A stretch of DNA of 64,000 bases, taken from assembly GCF_027922425.1 (NCBI RefSeq), contig NZ_BSFQ01000014.1:62001-126000 (forward strand), in the 5' to 3' direction. The translations under genes and the position numbers were made by a program. The DNA comes from Pseudonocardia halophobica (GTDB lineage: Bacteria > Actinomycetota > Actinomycetes > Mycobacteriales > Pseudonocardiaceae). Under the pieces are notes generated by a model. The model was not told the DNA's origin. It saw nothing but the letters and a program-made list of their open reading frames with translations, and searched no databases. Position 1 is the first letter of the stretch. Each line of letters begins with the position of its first letter. Positions 35,055 to 42,695 of this stretch are shown piece by piece.

Positions 35055-35893
35055 CCGCCGTCCTCGGCCCGGCGACCGCCACCGCGGCCGACGGGGTGCC
35101 GATCGCCTACCGCCGCCGGCCCGGTCCCGGCACGGTACCGCTGGTGCTGGTCCACGGGACGTCCGCGCACGCGGGCTGGTGGGAGCACCTGCTGCCCGCG
35201 CTGCCGGAGCGGTTCGCCGTGGTGAGCATGGACCTCGCCGGGCACGGCGACTCCGGGCGACGCGCCGTGTACGACCTGGACTCCTGGTCCGGCGACGTCC
35301 TGGCCGTCGTCCGGGAGGCCTTCGGCGGGCCGGCGGTGCTGGTCGGGCACAGCGTCGGCGGGCTCGTGGTGGCCGGGGCGGCGGTGCTCGACCCGGCCGC
35401 CTCGGCCGGCACGGTGCTCGTCGACTCGATCGTCGTCGACGGCTCCCCGGCCGAGGCCCCGGAGTGGCGCCCGCCGCGGGCCACGCGGATCTTCGCCGAC
35501 CTCGACGAGGTGGCCGCCCGGTTCCGGCTCACCCCGCCGCAGCCGGAGGCCGATCCGGGCGTGCTGCGCGCGATCGCCGAGGGCTCGGTGCGGCCGGTGC
35601 CGGGCGGCTACGCCTGGAAGGTCGACCCGCTGATCTTCGGCGCGGTCGGCAGGCCGGGCATGTGCACGCGGCTGCCCGACCTGCCCGGCCCCGTCGCCGT
35701 CGTCCGCGGCGAGCTGTCGGTGCTGGTCCCGCCCTCGGCGGGGGCCGACCTCGCCGCGCTGACCGGGCGCCCGGTGCCGCAGTTCGACGTCCCCGGCGCC
35801 CACCACCACCTGATGATCGACCACCCCGTCGAGCTGGCCGCGGCGCTGCGCGAGGCGCTCGCCGTCGTCGCGCCCGACCGTCCGAGGAGCTGA
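35051..35893 (+). CDS. Alpha/beta hydrolase
   Basis: A 280-residue alpha/beta-fold hydrolase. LVHGTSAHAGWW forms the oxyanion region, GHSVGG (near residue 100) holds the nucleophile serine, and a GAHHHLMIDHP segment supplies the late histidine. It could cleave an ester, lactone or thioester. ATG 35051 overlaps the LivF stop as ATGA. Its place at the end of the importer operon suggests processing of the imported compound or of its CoA ester. Confidence 0.88.
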   Translation: MTAVLGPATATAADGVPIAYRRRPGPGTVPLVLVHGTSAHAGWWEHLLPALPERFAVVSMDLAGHGDSGRRAVYDLDSWSGDVLAVVREAFGGPAVLVGHSVGGLVVAGAAVLDPAASAGTVLVDSIVVDGSPAEAPEWRPPRATRIFADLDEVAARFRLTPPQPEADPGVLRAIAEGSVRPVPGGYAWKVDPLIFGAVGRPGMCTRLPDLPGPVAVVRGELSVLVPPSAGADLAALTGRPVPQFDVPGAHHHLMIDHPVELAAALREALAVVAPDRPRS

Positions 35894-35898
35894 GTGCC

Positions 35899-36354
35899 CT
35901 GACCGCCTTCGCCGCCGTCCCCGACCTGCTCGCCGTGGCCCCCGGCACCGAGCTGGGCCACAGCTCCTGGCGCGTGGTCGAGCAGCCGCGGATCGACACC
36001 TTCGCCGACGCGACGGACGACCACCAGTGGATCCACGTCGACCGCTCGCGCGCCGCCGACGGGCCCTACGGCACCACGATCGCGCACGGCATGCTGACGT
36101 TGTCGCTGGTTCCCACCATGATCGGTGAGGTCGCCACGGTTCCCTCCGCGACCTTCGGCCTCAACTACGGCTTCGACAAGGTCCGCTTCACCGCCCCTGT
36201 CCCCGCCGGCTCCCGCGTCCGCGCCGCCGTCAGCGTGGTCGGCGCCGACCCGGTGCCGGGCGGGGCCAAGGTGACCTTCCGCGCCGTCGTCGAACTGGAG
36301 GGCTCGGACCGCCCCGCCTGCGTCGCCGACATGATCATCATCTGGATGGAGTAG
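35899..36354 (+). CDS. MaoC-like dehydratase, possible CTG start
   Basis: A 151-residue single hot-dog fold MaoC/NodN-type protein. The conserved core reads FADATDDHQWIHVD (active-site Asp and His), GPYGTTIAHGMLTLSLVP and GFDKVRFTAPVPAGSRV. Comparison with relatives that begin with a short TAF-VPDLL-type stretch puts the start at CTG 35899, where GAGGAG lies nine bases upstream. A GTG at 35935 would remove the conserved N-terminus. It probably hydrates or dehydrates a CoA ester in the same pathway. Confidence 0.8.
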   Translation: MTAFAAVPDLLAVAPGTELGHSSWRVVEQPRIDTFADATDDHQWIHVDRSRAADGPYGTTIAHGMLTLSLVPTMIGEVATVPSATFGLNYGFDKVRFTAPVPAGSRVRAAVSVVGADPVPGGAKVTFRAVVELEGSDRPACVADMIIIWME

Positions 36355-36390
36355 CGCCGGCACGGGTAGACCTCGGCGACGACGGTCGCT

Positions 36391-36416
36391 CCGGTGGAGC
36401 GGCGCCGCCCCACCGG
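36391..36416 (+). terminator. Hairpin after the importer operon
   Basis: CCGGTGG (36391-36397) pairs with CCACCGG (36410-36416) across a GC-rich loop, 37 bases after the MaoC stop codon. It is a plausible operon end, without a T tract. It also overlaps the leader of the cupin remnant. Confidence 0.4.
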
Positions 36417-36427
36417 AAGGATCCGCC

Positions 36428-36645
36428 GTGCCCCCGATCCTGCATCCGCCCGCCGCCCGCGACGGGTCCTGCCGCAGCCACCGCTTCGTCGCCCCCGATC
36501 CGCGGGGCTGGCGGTCGGTCGCGTTGATCGAGTGGGAGCTCACGGCCCAGGAGTGGGTCGACCGGCACCCGCACGACGAGTTCAACTACGTCCTCGAGGG
36601 CACCCTCGTGGTGGAGTGCGACGGCGTGACGGTCGAGGCCCCGCA
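36428..36645 (+). pseudogene. Truncated cupin-domain gene
   Basis: A GTG with GGAAGGAT upstream opens a frame that reads as a cupin for about 72 residues (VDRHPHDEFNYVLEGTLVVE, CDGVTVEA). The frame then loses all similarity at the point where the second half of the barrel should begin. The sequence after 36645 reads as random basic residues and overlaps a real gene on the other strand. The junction carries the short inverted repeat GCAACG-N12-CGTTGC. It looks like a gene remnant left by a deletion. Confidence 0.65.
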
Positions 36646-36740
36646 ACGATCACGTGAGCCCGTTGCGGTGCAGGAGCCGCGTCAGCGCGGTCGACGCACC
36701 ACGACTCGCGCCGCGTCGTCGCTCCCGCCCGGGTTGAGGC

Positions 36741-36902
36741 TCACCCCTCGGCGAACGGCTCTCCGCACCGCCAGCACCGGTCCGGTGGAGCCGCGGGGTC
36801 GTCGGTGGGCATGGCGCCGCAGGTGGGGCACAGGCGATGCAGCCAGCAGACCGGATCGCCCGCGTCGGAGCGCTCGTCCTTCTCCGCGTCGGAACCGCTC
36901 AC
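36741..36902 (-). CDS. Small zinc-ribbon protein
   Basis: A 53-residue protein starting at GTG 36902 with AAGGAG six bases upstream. After an acidic N-terminus it has VCWLHRLCPTCGAMP and RCWRCGEPF. The two CxxC pairs, with a further Cys and His before them, form a zinc-ribbon-like arrangement. Similar small proteins are common in actinobacteria but have no assigned role. It lies between the cupin remnant and the divergent hsp20 promoter. Confidence 0.75.
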   Translation of the reverse strand: MSGSDAEKDERSDAGDPVCWLHRLCPTCGAMPTDDPAAPPDRCWRCGEPFAEG

Positions 36903-36931
36903 CGCTCTCCTTCCGGATCGTTCCTCGAGGT

Positions 36932-36945
36932 GTCACCAGTGTGAC
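36932..36945. promoter_or_regulatory. Inverted repeat GTCAC-N4-GTGAC
   Basis: GTCAC-CAGT-GTGAC is a perfect inverted repeat in the divergent region between the zinc-ribbon and hsp20 genes. Its position, 30 bases upstream of the zinc-ribbon start, suits an operator for that gene. The binding protein is unknown. Confidence 0.4.
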
Positions 36946-36969
36946 GCGAACTACTCCTCGGCACCGGGA

Positions 36970-36990
36970 ATTGAGTCGAACCGGCTCAGG
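36970..36990 (+). promoter_or_regulatory. HAIR-like site upstream of hsp20
   Basis: ATTGAGT-N7-GCTCAGG resembles the HspR-binding HAIR element (CTTGAGT-N7-ACTCAAG), with the exact seven-base spacing but several mismatches in the right half. A further ACTCA follows at 36994-36998. It lies 57 bases before the hsp20 start, where a heat-shock repressor would act. Confidence 0.5.
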
Positions 36991-37046
36991 TTTACTCAGT
37001 CAGACGCTGCAAACCCCGCCAGCGACCAGCATCGAGGAGACACACG

Positions 37047-37568
37047 ATGAGCACCCTGATCCCGCGCCGCGACCCCTTCTTCGCCGACTTCGACGCCCTC
37101 GTCCGGCGCGCCTTCGGCCCCTCCCCCGTGCGCTTCGCGCGCCCGGAGAGCGGCTTCACCCCGGCCGCCGACGTGACCCGCGACGGCGCCGACGCCCTGG
37201 TCTCCCTGGAGGTCCCGGGCCTCGACCCCGCCACCGACGTCCACGTGGACGTCGAGGAGGGCCGCCTCGTCGTGCACGGCGAGCGCCGTGACGAGCGGAA
37301 CGAGGAGAGCGAGGGCCGCCGGGTCCGCGAGGTCCGCTACGGCTCCTTCCGCCGCAGCTTCGCCCTCCCCCAGCACGTCACCGCCGACGCGGTGAGCGCC
37401 TCCTACGAGGCCGGCGTGCTGAAGGTCCGCGTGGCCGGCGCCTACGCCGAGCCGCGGAAGCCGGGCGTGACCAGCATCCCGGTGCAGGTCCCGACCGCCG
37501 GGCTGCCCGCGCAGGAGTCCCCCGAGGCCTCCCCGGAGAGCGCCGAGAAGGGCCCCGAGCAGGAGTGA
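37047..37568 (+). CDS. Hsp20/alpha-crystallin small heat-shock protein
   Basis: A 173-residue chaperone that holds unfolding proteins in the cytoplasm. The alpha-crystallin domain spans about residues 36-130: FTPAADVTRDGADALVSLEVPGLD, then RLVVHGERRDER, YGSFRRSFALPQHV and the closing YEAGVLKVRVAGA. A Pro/Glu-rich tail follows. GAGGAG lies upstream of the ATG. The HAIR-like element in front suggests HspR control. Confidence 0.95.
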   Translation: MSTLIPRRDPFFADFDALVRRAFGPSPVRFARPESGFTPAADVTRDGADALVSLEVPGLDPATDVHVDVEEGRLVVHGERRDERNEESEGRRVREVRYGSFRRSFALPQHVTADAVSASYEAGVLKVRVAGAYAEPRKPGVTSIPVQVPTAGLPAQESPEASPESAEKGPEQE

Positions 37569-37572
37569 CCCG

Positions 37573-37595
37573 GTCGGCCGGGGATCCCGGCCGAC
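37573..37595 (+). terminator. hsp20 terminator hairpin 1
   Basis: GTCGGCCGGG (37573-37582) and CCCGGCCGAC (37586-37595) form a perfect 10-bp stem with a three-base loop, five bases after the hsp20 stop codon. Confidence 0.75.
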
Positions 37596-37605
37596 GGACG
37601 ACGAC

Positions 37606-37632
37606 GGCACCCCGCCCGACGGACGGGGTGCC
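37606..37632. terminator. Terminator hairpin 2, between convergent genes
   Basis: GGCACCCCG (37606-37614) pairs with CGGGGTGCC (37624-37632) across a nine-base loop. With hairpin 1 it separates hsp20 from the convergent GntR gene and could act in both directions. Confidence 0.7.
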
Positions 37633-37652
37633 GTTCCGCTGTCGGTGAGCCG

Positions 37653-38372
37653 CTACGACCCGGCCCGGCCCACCCCGTCGAGGGCGGCGAGGCCGGTCGC
37701 GGCGGCGTGCTCGAGGTGCTCGATGCAGAGCCGTTCGGCGGAGGCGACGTCGCGCGCGGTGATTGCGTCGACCAGGGCTCGCATCTCCACCGCCATCTGG
37801 GCCGCACGGCCGGGCTGCGACATGGACGTGGCGCGCAGCAGCCGGACCCGCGCCTGCACCCCGCCGAGGATCTGTTCGATCGTCGGGCTGGCGGCCCCGG
37901 CGAGCAGCTCGGTGTAGAAGAGGTCCTTGTCGCGCAGCAGCCGGTGCATGTCCGCGCCCGCCTCGACGTCCTGCTCCAGCGCGGTGACGGTGGCCCGGAG
38001 CCGGTCGTGGTGCGCGGCGTTCGCCCGCTCGATGAACCGGCGCACGGTGAGCGCCTCCAGCGAGGCCCGCACCGCGTAGAGGTCGCGGGCCTCGTCGGCC
38101 GAGGGCTTGTAGACCATCGCCCCCTTCTGCGGCACGGTGACGACGAGCCCTTCGGCGGCCAGCTCGCGCAACGCCTCGCGGATCGTCGCGCGGGACACGC
38201 CGGTCTGCTCGATCAGCTCGCGCTCCACGAGCCGCTGCCCCGGCTGCAGCTCGAACTCGAGGATCGCGGTGCGCAGCCCGTCGATGACCTGCTCGCGCAG
38301 GGGCGCGGCGATCCGGCCGACCCGGATCCCGCGGAAGGTGCCCGTCTCCTCACCTGCCGTCACCAGGCGCAC
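37653..38372 (-). CDS. FadR-subfamily GntR regulator at the end of the lactonase operon
   Basis: A 239-residue regulator. The winged helix reads LREQVIDGLRTAILEFELQPGQRLVERELIEQTGVSRATIREALRELAAEGLV, followed by an FCD domain (RDLYAVRASLEAL, LRDKDLFYTELLAG, MRALVDAI). GTG 38372 is the longest plausible start and has no ribosome site; GTG 38363 is an alternative. It is the last gene of the leftward run that begins with the MFS gene at 44871. The GntR-type operator at 44915 is the natural target. Confidence 0.9.
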   Translation of the reverse strand: MRLVTAGEETGTFRGIRVGRIAAPLREQVIDGLRTAILEFELQPGQRLVERELIEQTGVSRATIREALRELAAEGLVVTVPQKGAMVYKPSADEARDLYAVRASLEALTVRRFIERANAAHHDRLRATVTALEQDVEAGADMHRLLRDKDLFYTELLAGAASPTIEQILGGVQARVRLLRATSMSQPGRAAQMAVEMRALVDAITARDVASAERLCIEHLEHAAATGLAALDGVGRAGS

Positions 38373-38455
38373 AGTAGTCGGACCCGCGCCGCTGCCGGGC
38401 CGCCGTAGCGCGTTCCCGCGCTCCGCGGCGGCCCGGGCACCGGAGCCGGCCGGTG

Positions 38456-39238
38456 TCACCCCGACCCGCTCTCCTGCTCGGCGACGACCGAGGCGAGGAT
38501 CGGCGCCGCCGTCGTGGCCGCGTGGATGCCGATCACGCTGACGATCGACAGCACCTCCATCAGCTCGTCCTGCGTGGCACCGAGGCGCACGGCGTTGCGC
38601 AGGTGCAGCTTGAGCCCCGGGACGTAGAGGTGGGTGGCCGCGGCGTCGAAGGCGACGTAGATCATCTCCTTGACCTTCGGCTCCAGCGTGCCGGTCTTCC
38701 ACGGCACCGAGGAGAACTCCACGTAGGCCTCGAACAGGTCCGGGGCGAGCTCGAGGATCCCCTCCCAGAACTCGTGCCAGTAGCCGCGGTTGGCGGTGAA
38801 CTCGGCCTTGAGCCTCTCCCGCCGCTCGTCCAGCGGCGCCGGCCCGGTGCGGACGCCCTCCTCCTCGAGCACCTCGAGCAGCAGCGGCACCCCGATGTTG
38901 CAGGCGTGGATGCCGAGCGTGCTGGTCAGCTCCAGCACCTCCATGATCTCGGCCGGGGTGGCCCCGTGCCGCAGCGCGGCCGCGACGTGCTGACGGATGC
39001 CGGGCTCGTACAGGTGCGTCGCCGCGGCGTCGGCGGCGATGTAGACGAACTCCTTGACCTTCGGCTCGAGGTGCGACGCAGCGGTCCACGGCACGCTCGA
39101 GAAGCGCAGGTAGGCCTCGAGGAACGCGGGATCCAGCTCGAGGATCCGCTGCCACGGCTCGCCCCAGGTGCCGCGGACCCGCACGAACTCGTCCTTGACC
39201 CGCTGCTGCTCCGTCGTGAGGGTCTCGGTCGCGGTCAC
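38456..39238 (-). CDS. Tandem carboxymuconolactone-decarboxylase-family protein
   Basis: A 260-residue protein made of two homologous CMD/AhpD-fold repeats. The repeats show FSSVPWTAASHLEPKVKEFVYIAADAAATHLY (about 42-73) and FSSVPWKTGTLEPKVKEMIYVAFDAAATHLY (about 175-205), each followed by LGATxxELMEVLxxxSxxGIHA. The CxxC pair that makes AhpD a peroxidase partner is absent, so a lactone decarboxylase-like or isomerase role is more likely. GTG 39238 has GGAGGAGG upstream and overlaps the preceding stop as GTGA. Confidence 0.85.
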   Translation of the reverse strand: MTATETLTTEQQRVKDEFVRVRGTWGEPWQRILELDPAFLEAYLRFSSVPWTAASHLEPKVKEFVYIAADAAATHLYEPGIRQHVAAALRHGATPAEIMEVLELTSTLGIHACNIGVPLLLEVLEEEGVRTGPAPLDERRERLKAEFTANRGYWHEFWEGILELAPDLFEAYVEFSSVPWKTGTLEPKVKEMIYVAFDAAATHLYVPGLKLHLRNAVRLGATQDELMEVLSIVSVIGIHAATTAAPILASVVAEQESGSG

Positions 39239-40119
39239 TGGTCCTCCTCCGGCCGCTCCCGCAGCCATCGTGCGATCTCGGTGTGGTCGGCCTCCGGCCC
39301 GAGCGTCCCGACGGCGCGGCTCCAGAGGGCGAGCGTGCGCTCGGCGTGGCCGCGTGGTGCGTCGACGGCCTCGGCCAGGCCGAGCGCGATCCGCAGGTCC
39401 TTGACCATCAAGCCGGCCGTGAAGCCGGAGCCGTAGGTGCCGGGGACGATGTGCGTGGGCCATTTGGTCTCCGTGGACCCGCTGCGGCCGCTGGAGCCGT
39501 TGATCGCCTCGAGCATGGCCGTGGCGTCGAGCCCGAACCGCTCCCCCGCGAGGATCGCCTCGGACGTCGCGAGCAGGTGCGAGGCGGAGAGCAGGTTGTT
39601 GAGCGCCTTGAGCGCGTGCCCCGCGCCCGTCCCGCCGACGTGGCGGACCCGGCCCATCAGCGCCAGCAGCGGGGTGAGCCGCTGCGCGGCGTCGTCGGGT
39701 CCGCCGACCATGATCGTCAACGTGCCGGCCTCGGCCCCGGCCACGCCCCCGGACACCGGCGCGTCGACGAGCGTGGCGCCGCGCTCGGCGACCCGCTCGG
39801 CCAGCGCGCGGGTCCGGAGCGGCTCCGACGTGCTCATGTCCACGAGCAGGGTGCCGGGCGCGAGGGCGTCGAGCAGGCCGCCGTCGACGACCTTCTCCAC
39901 GATCCCGGAGTCCGGCAGCATCAGGACGACGACGGGTGCGCCCTCGGCCGCGGCCGCGGCGCTCGGCACGGGGGTGAGGACGTCCGCGAGCCCCTCGGCC
40001 ACGCCGGGCGCGGCGTCGTGCCCGCGCACCGCCACTCCCCCGGCCGCGAGCCGCCGCACCATCGGCGTACCCATCCGGCCCAGCCCGACGAAGCCGACCC
40101 GGTCGAACGTCTCACCCAT
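39235..40119 (-). CDS. NAD(P)-dependent oxidoreductase (3-hydroxyisobutyrate dehydrogenase family), paralogue 1
   Basis: A 294-residue beta-hydroxyacid dehydrogenase. GFVGLGRMGTPMVRRLAAGG is the dinucleotide site, DAPVSGGVAGAEAGTLTIMVGG the substrate loop, and KALNN holds the catalytic lysine. It oxidises a 3-hydroxy acid or reduces the matching semialdehyde. A second member lies at 40933, only about 35% similar by eye, so the two probably handle different intermediates of the same pathway. It overlaps both neighbouring genes. Confidence 0.9.
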   Translation of the reverse strand: MGETFDRVGFVGLGRMGTPMVRRLAAGGVAVRGHDAAPGVAEGLADVLTPVPSAAAAAEGAPVVVLMLPDSGIVEKVVDGGLLDALAPGTLLVDMSTSEPLRTRALAERVAERGATLVDAPVSGGVAGAEAGTLTIMVGGPDDAAQRLTPLLALMGRVRHVGGTGAGHALKALNNLLSASHLLATSEAILAGERFGLDATAMLEAINGSSGRSGSTETKWPTHIVPGTYGSGFTAGLMVKDLRIALGLAEAVDAPRGHAERTLALWSRAVGTLGPEADHTEIARWLRERPEEDQ

Positions 40120-40528
40120 GGCCGTTCCCCGACACGTCGACGGACTCGGCGGCGATCTCCCGCAGCACCCGCTCGGCCACCCGGAAGGCCTCGAGCGCCG
40201 CCGGGGCCCCGCAGTACCCCGCGGTCTGCAGCAACGCCTCCTGGATCTCGGTCTCGGTGCAGCCGTTGGTCACCGCGCCGCGGACGTGCACGGCGAGCTC
40301 GTGGCCGCGGTTGAGCGCCGTGAGCATCACCAGGTTGAGCAGGCTGCGGGTGCGCCGGTCGAGTCCCGGCCGGCTCCACAGCTCGCCCCAGACGTTCTGC
40401 GTGACGTACTCCTGGACCGGCCGCGAGAAGTCGCTGACCCCCTGCAGCGAGCGGTCCACGTGGGCGTCGCCGAGCACCTCGCGGCGGATGCCGAGGCCCC
40501 GCTCGTACCGGTCGTCCCCGCCGCTCAT
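40112..40528 (-). CDS. Carboxymuconolactone decarboxylase family protein
   Basis: A 138-residue single-domain CMD protein resembling 4-carboxymuconolactone decarboxylase (PcaC): RYERGLGIRREVLGDAHVDRSLQGVSDFSRPVQEYVTQNVWGELW, LLNLVMLTALNRGHELAVHVRGAVTNGCT and YCGAPAALEAFRVA. PcaC removes CO2 from a muconolactone in the protocatechuate pathway. No other pca gene is here, so a related lactone or beta-keto acid is more likely. The start overlaps the cupin stop as ATGA. Confidence 0.88.
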   Translation of the reverse strand: MSGGDDRYERGLGIRREVLGDAHVDRSLQGVSDFSRPVQEYVTQNVWGELWSRPGLDRRTRSLLNLVMLTALNRGHELAVHVRGAVTNGCTETEIQEALLQTAGYCGAPAALEAFRVAERVLREIAAESVDVSGNGHG

Positions 40529-40929
40529 CGGGCCACCTCCACGGCCGCGAGGTAGTCCCCCTCGGCGACCTCCTCGAGCCACGTCGTCGGCCCGATCGAG
40601 AAGGCGAGATGGGTCATCACCGTGTCCGCGGTCCCGCCGTGCCAGTGCTGCTCGCCGGGCGGCACCCACACCACGTCGCCGGCCCGGACGACCTGCGGCT
40701 CCTCCCCGCGGGGACAGACCCAGCCCATCCCCGCCGTGACGACGAGCAGCTGGCCGCCGGTGTGGTGGTGCCAGTACGTGCGCGCGCCCGGCGTGAAGGT
40801 CACCGAGTTCAGCGTGTTGTGCTCCGCCGTGGTCGGCAGCACCGGGTCGCCCCAGACCGTGCCGGTGAAGGTCTCGGTCCGGTTCTGGGTCGGTGTGGTG
40901 TCAGGGGCCCGGCCCCGAACGATCTGCAC
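40525..40929 (-). CDS. Cupin-domain protein
   Basis: A 134-residue single-domain cupin. The first motif reads GARTYWHHHTGGQLLVVTAGMG and the second AGDVVWVPPGEQHWHGG, with the metal-binding His and Glu/Gln positions visible. It closely resembles the (R)-mandelonitrile-lyase/tetrahydrodipicolinate-like cupins that accompany CMD proteins. It could be a small metal-dependent isomerase, lyase or decarboxylase in this pathway. It is coupled to the CMD gene by an ATGA overlap. Confidence 0.85.
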   Translation of the reverse strand: MQIVRGRAPDTTPTQNRTETFTGTVWGDPVLPTTAEHNTLNSVTFTPGARTYWHHHTGGQLLVVTAGMGWVCPRGEEPQVVRAGDVVWVPPGEQHWHGGTADTVMTHLAFSIGPTTWLEEVAEGDYLAAVEVAR

Positions 40930-40932
40930 TGG

Positions 40933-41829
40933 TCATCCTTCCTGGTCGTGCACTCGTACCCCGCCGGCGACGTCGCCGAGTGCGTCGACGACGCGGTTGC
41001 TGATCAGGTCGCCGTAGCCGAGGTTCTCCGCGAGCCCGAAGCTGGCCAGCGGGCCCGCGGCGTTCAGGGTGGGAACGCCGAGCCGGCCCGCCAGGTCGAC
41101 GTAGAGCGCGACGTCCTTGGTCATGAGCCTGCTCGTCAGGCCGCCCTCGAGGTAGTCGCCGCGGACGATCGCGGGGAACCGGTTCGTGGTCGCGAAGTTG
41201 ACGCCGCTGCTCGAGTTGATCACCTCGAGCAGCTGCGGCAGGTCCAGCCCGGCCTTGCGGCCCGCGACCATCACCTCGGCGGAGGCCGCGAGGCTGACGG
41301 CGTTGAGGAAGTTGTTGAGCAGCTTGGCCGTGTGCCCGGTACCGGACGGCCCCATGTGGTGCACGGTCGCCGCGATCGGCGCGAGGACGGTCCCGAGCTC
41401 GGCGAGCGCGCCCGGGTCGCCCCCGGCCATGATCGTCAGACTGCCCTTCTCCGCGGCGGCGGCGCCCCCGGAGATGCCGGCGTCGAGATAGCGCACGCCG
41501 CGCGCGAGGGCCTCGTCGTGCAGGGTCCGGGTGGACGCCGGCGACGCGGTGGAGAGGTCGACGATCGTGGTCCCCTCACCGGCCACCGCCAGCACCGCCC
41601 GCACCACGGGCTCCACGACGTGGCTGTCCGGCAACGACAGCAGCAGGACCCGGGCCCGCCGCGCCACCTCGGCCGGATCGGCCGCGGGCTCCGCACCGAC
41701 CGCCTCGGCCCGTCCCGCCACCGGGTCGTGCCCGACGACGGTGAACCCGGCGTCGACGAGCCGCCGCACCATCCGGCCGCCCATGTTGCCGAGACCGATC
41801 ATCCCGACCGTGTCCACCGTGTCCGTCAC
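40933..41829 (-). CDS. NAD(P)-dependent oxidoreductase (3-hydroxyisobutyrate dehydrogenase family), paralogue 2
   Basis: A 298-residue beta-hydroxyacid dehydrogenase: GMIGLGNMGGRMVRRLVDAGF, DAGISGGAAAAEKGSLTIMAGG, and KLLNNFLNAVSLAASAE with the catalytic lysine. GTG 41829 overlaps the SDR stop codon as GTGA. Having two such enzymes and an SDR in one operon suggests several hydroxy/oxo conversions of one substrate skeleton. Confidence 0.9.
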   Translation of the reverse strand: MTDTVDTVGMIGLGNMGGRMVRRLVDAGFTVVGHDPVAGRAEAVGAEPAADPAEVARRARVLLLSLPDSHVVEPVVRAVLAVAGEGTTIVDLSTASPASTRTLHDEALARGVRYLDAGISGGAAAAEKGSLTIMAGGDPGALAELGTVLAPIAATVHHMGPSGTGHTAKLLNNFLNAVSLAASAEVMVAGRKAGLDLPQLLEVINSSSGVNFATTNRFPAIVRGDYLEGGLTSRLMTKDVALYVDLAGRLGVPTLNAAGPLASFGLAENLGYGDLISNRVVDALGDVAGGVRVHDQEG

Positions 41830-42695
41830 GCCCGGCTCCCTTCCCGTGCTCCTGCCCGCAACCGGGCGTCGACCGGCCCGGTGTCCCACGCGCCCGCCCC
41901 GCCCGACGGTCGCACCGTGCTGACCGCCGCCGCCCCGCCGTCGACGGAGACGACCTCGGCCGTGAGGTACGACGCCCCGTCGCCGAGCAGGAAGGCCACC
42001 ACCGACGCGATCTCCTCGGGCGTGCCCGGCCGGCGCAGCGGTGTGGTCGCCGCCCGGCGGGCCATGTCCCCTCCCCCGCCCGGCCCGTCGCCGGAGGCCG
42101 CGAACAGCGCGGTCGGCACGATCCCGGGCGCGACGGCGTTGACGCGGACCCCGAGCGGGCCGCCGTAGACCGCGGCCCCGCGCAGCAGGCCCAGCACGCC
42201 GTGCTTCGACGCCTGGTAGGCCAGCAGGTCGTCGCTGCCGCGCAGCGACGCGATGGACGCCGTCAGCACGATCGCGCCGCCCGAGCCCTGTGCCTCGAAC
42301 CGACGGAACGCCGCGCGGAGGCCGAGGAACGTGCCGCGCAGGTTCACGGCCACCACCCGGTCGAAGTCCTCGACCGTGAGATCGGGGAGCCGGACCAGCG
42401 GCCCCGGGATGCCCGCGTTGAGGTGGTACCGGTCGATCCTGCCGAACGCCTCGACACCCGCGGCGACGGCCGCGTCGACGTCGGCCTCGCTCGCGACGTC
42501 ACCGGGCACGCACACGGCCGCACCGGGCAGCCCGGCCGCGACCTTCTCGAGTCCCGCGGCGTCGAGGTCGGTGAGCACGAGCCGCGCCCCGCGCTCGGCC
42601 AGCATCCGCGCACTCGCCGCGCCGAGGGCGCCCGCGGCGCCGGTGACCAGCACGACCGCGTCGGCGAGGCCGTCGCCCGTGAGGGTGGCGGTCAT
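41826..42695 (-). CDS. Short-chain dehydrogenase/reductase
   Basis: A 289-residue classical SDR. TGAAGALGAASA is the cofactor glycine motif, NAGIPGP the NNAG-type motif, and the catalytic set is Ser (TASIAS), Tyr and Lys (YQASK). VNAVAPGIVPTALF follows. It interconverts an alcohol and a ketone with NAD(P). A C-terminal extension of about 35 residues beyond DGGAAAVS is unusual and may be disordered. ATG 42695 overlaps the MBL stop codon. Confidence 0.92.
   Translation of the reverse strand: MTATLTGDGLADAVVLVTGAAGALGAASARMLAERGARLVLTDLDAAGLEKVAAGLPGAAVCVPGDVASEADVDAAVAAGVEAFGRIDRYHLNAGIPGPLVRLPDLTVEDFDRVVAVNLRGTFLGLRAAFRRFEAQGSGGAIVLTASIASLRGSDDLLAYQASKHGVLGLLRGAAVYGGPLGVRVNAVAPGIVPTALFAASGDGPGGGGDMARRAATTPLRRPGTPEEIASVVAFLLGDGASYLTAEVVSVDGGAAAVSTVRPSGGAGAWDTGPVDARLRAGAREGSRA

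Noticed and set aside
35895..35903. GTG at 35895 as the start of the MaoC gene
   Set aside because: That frame meets TGA after two codons and is not the MaoC frame.
36646..37291. Continuation of the cupin frame to 287 residues
   Set aside because: The sequence has no cupin features and overlaps the zinc-ribbon and hsp20 genes on either strand.
38456..39238. AhpD-type alkylhydroperoxidase
   Set aside because: The fold is right, but the CxxC pair required for peroxidase chemistry is missing in both repeats.
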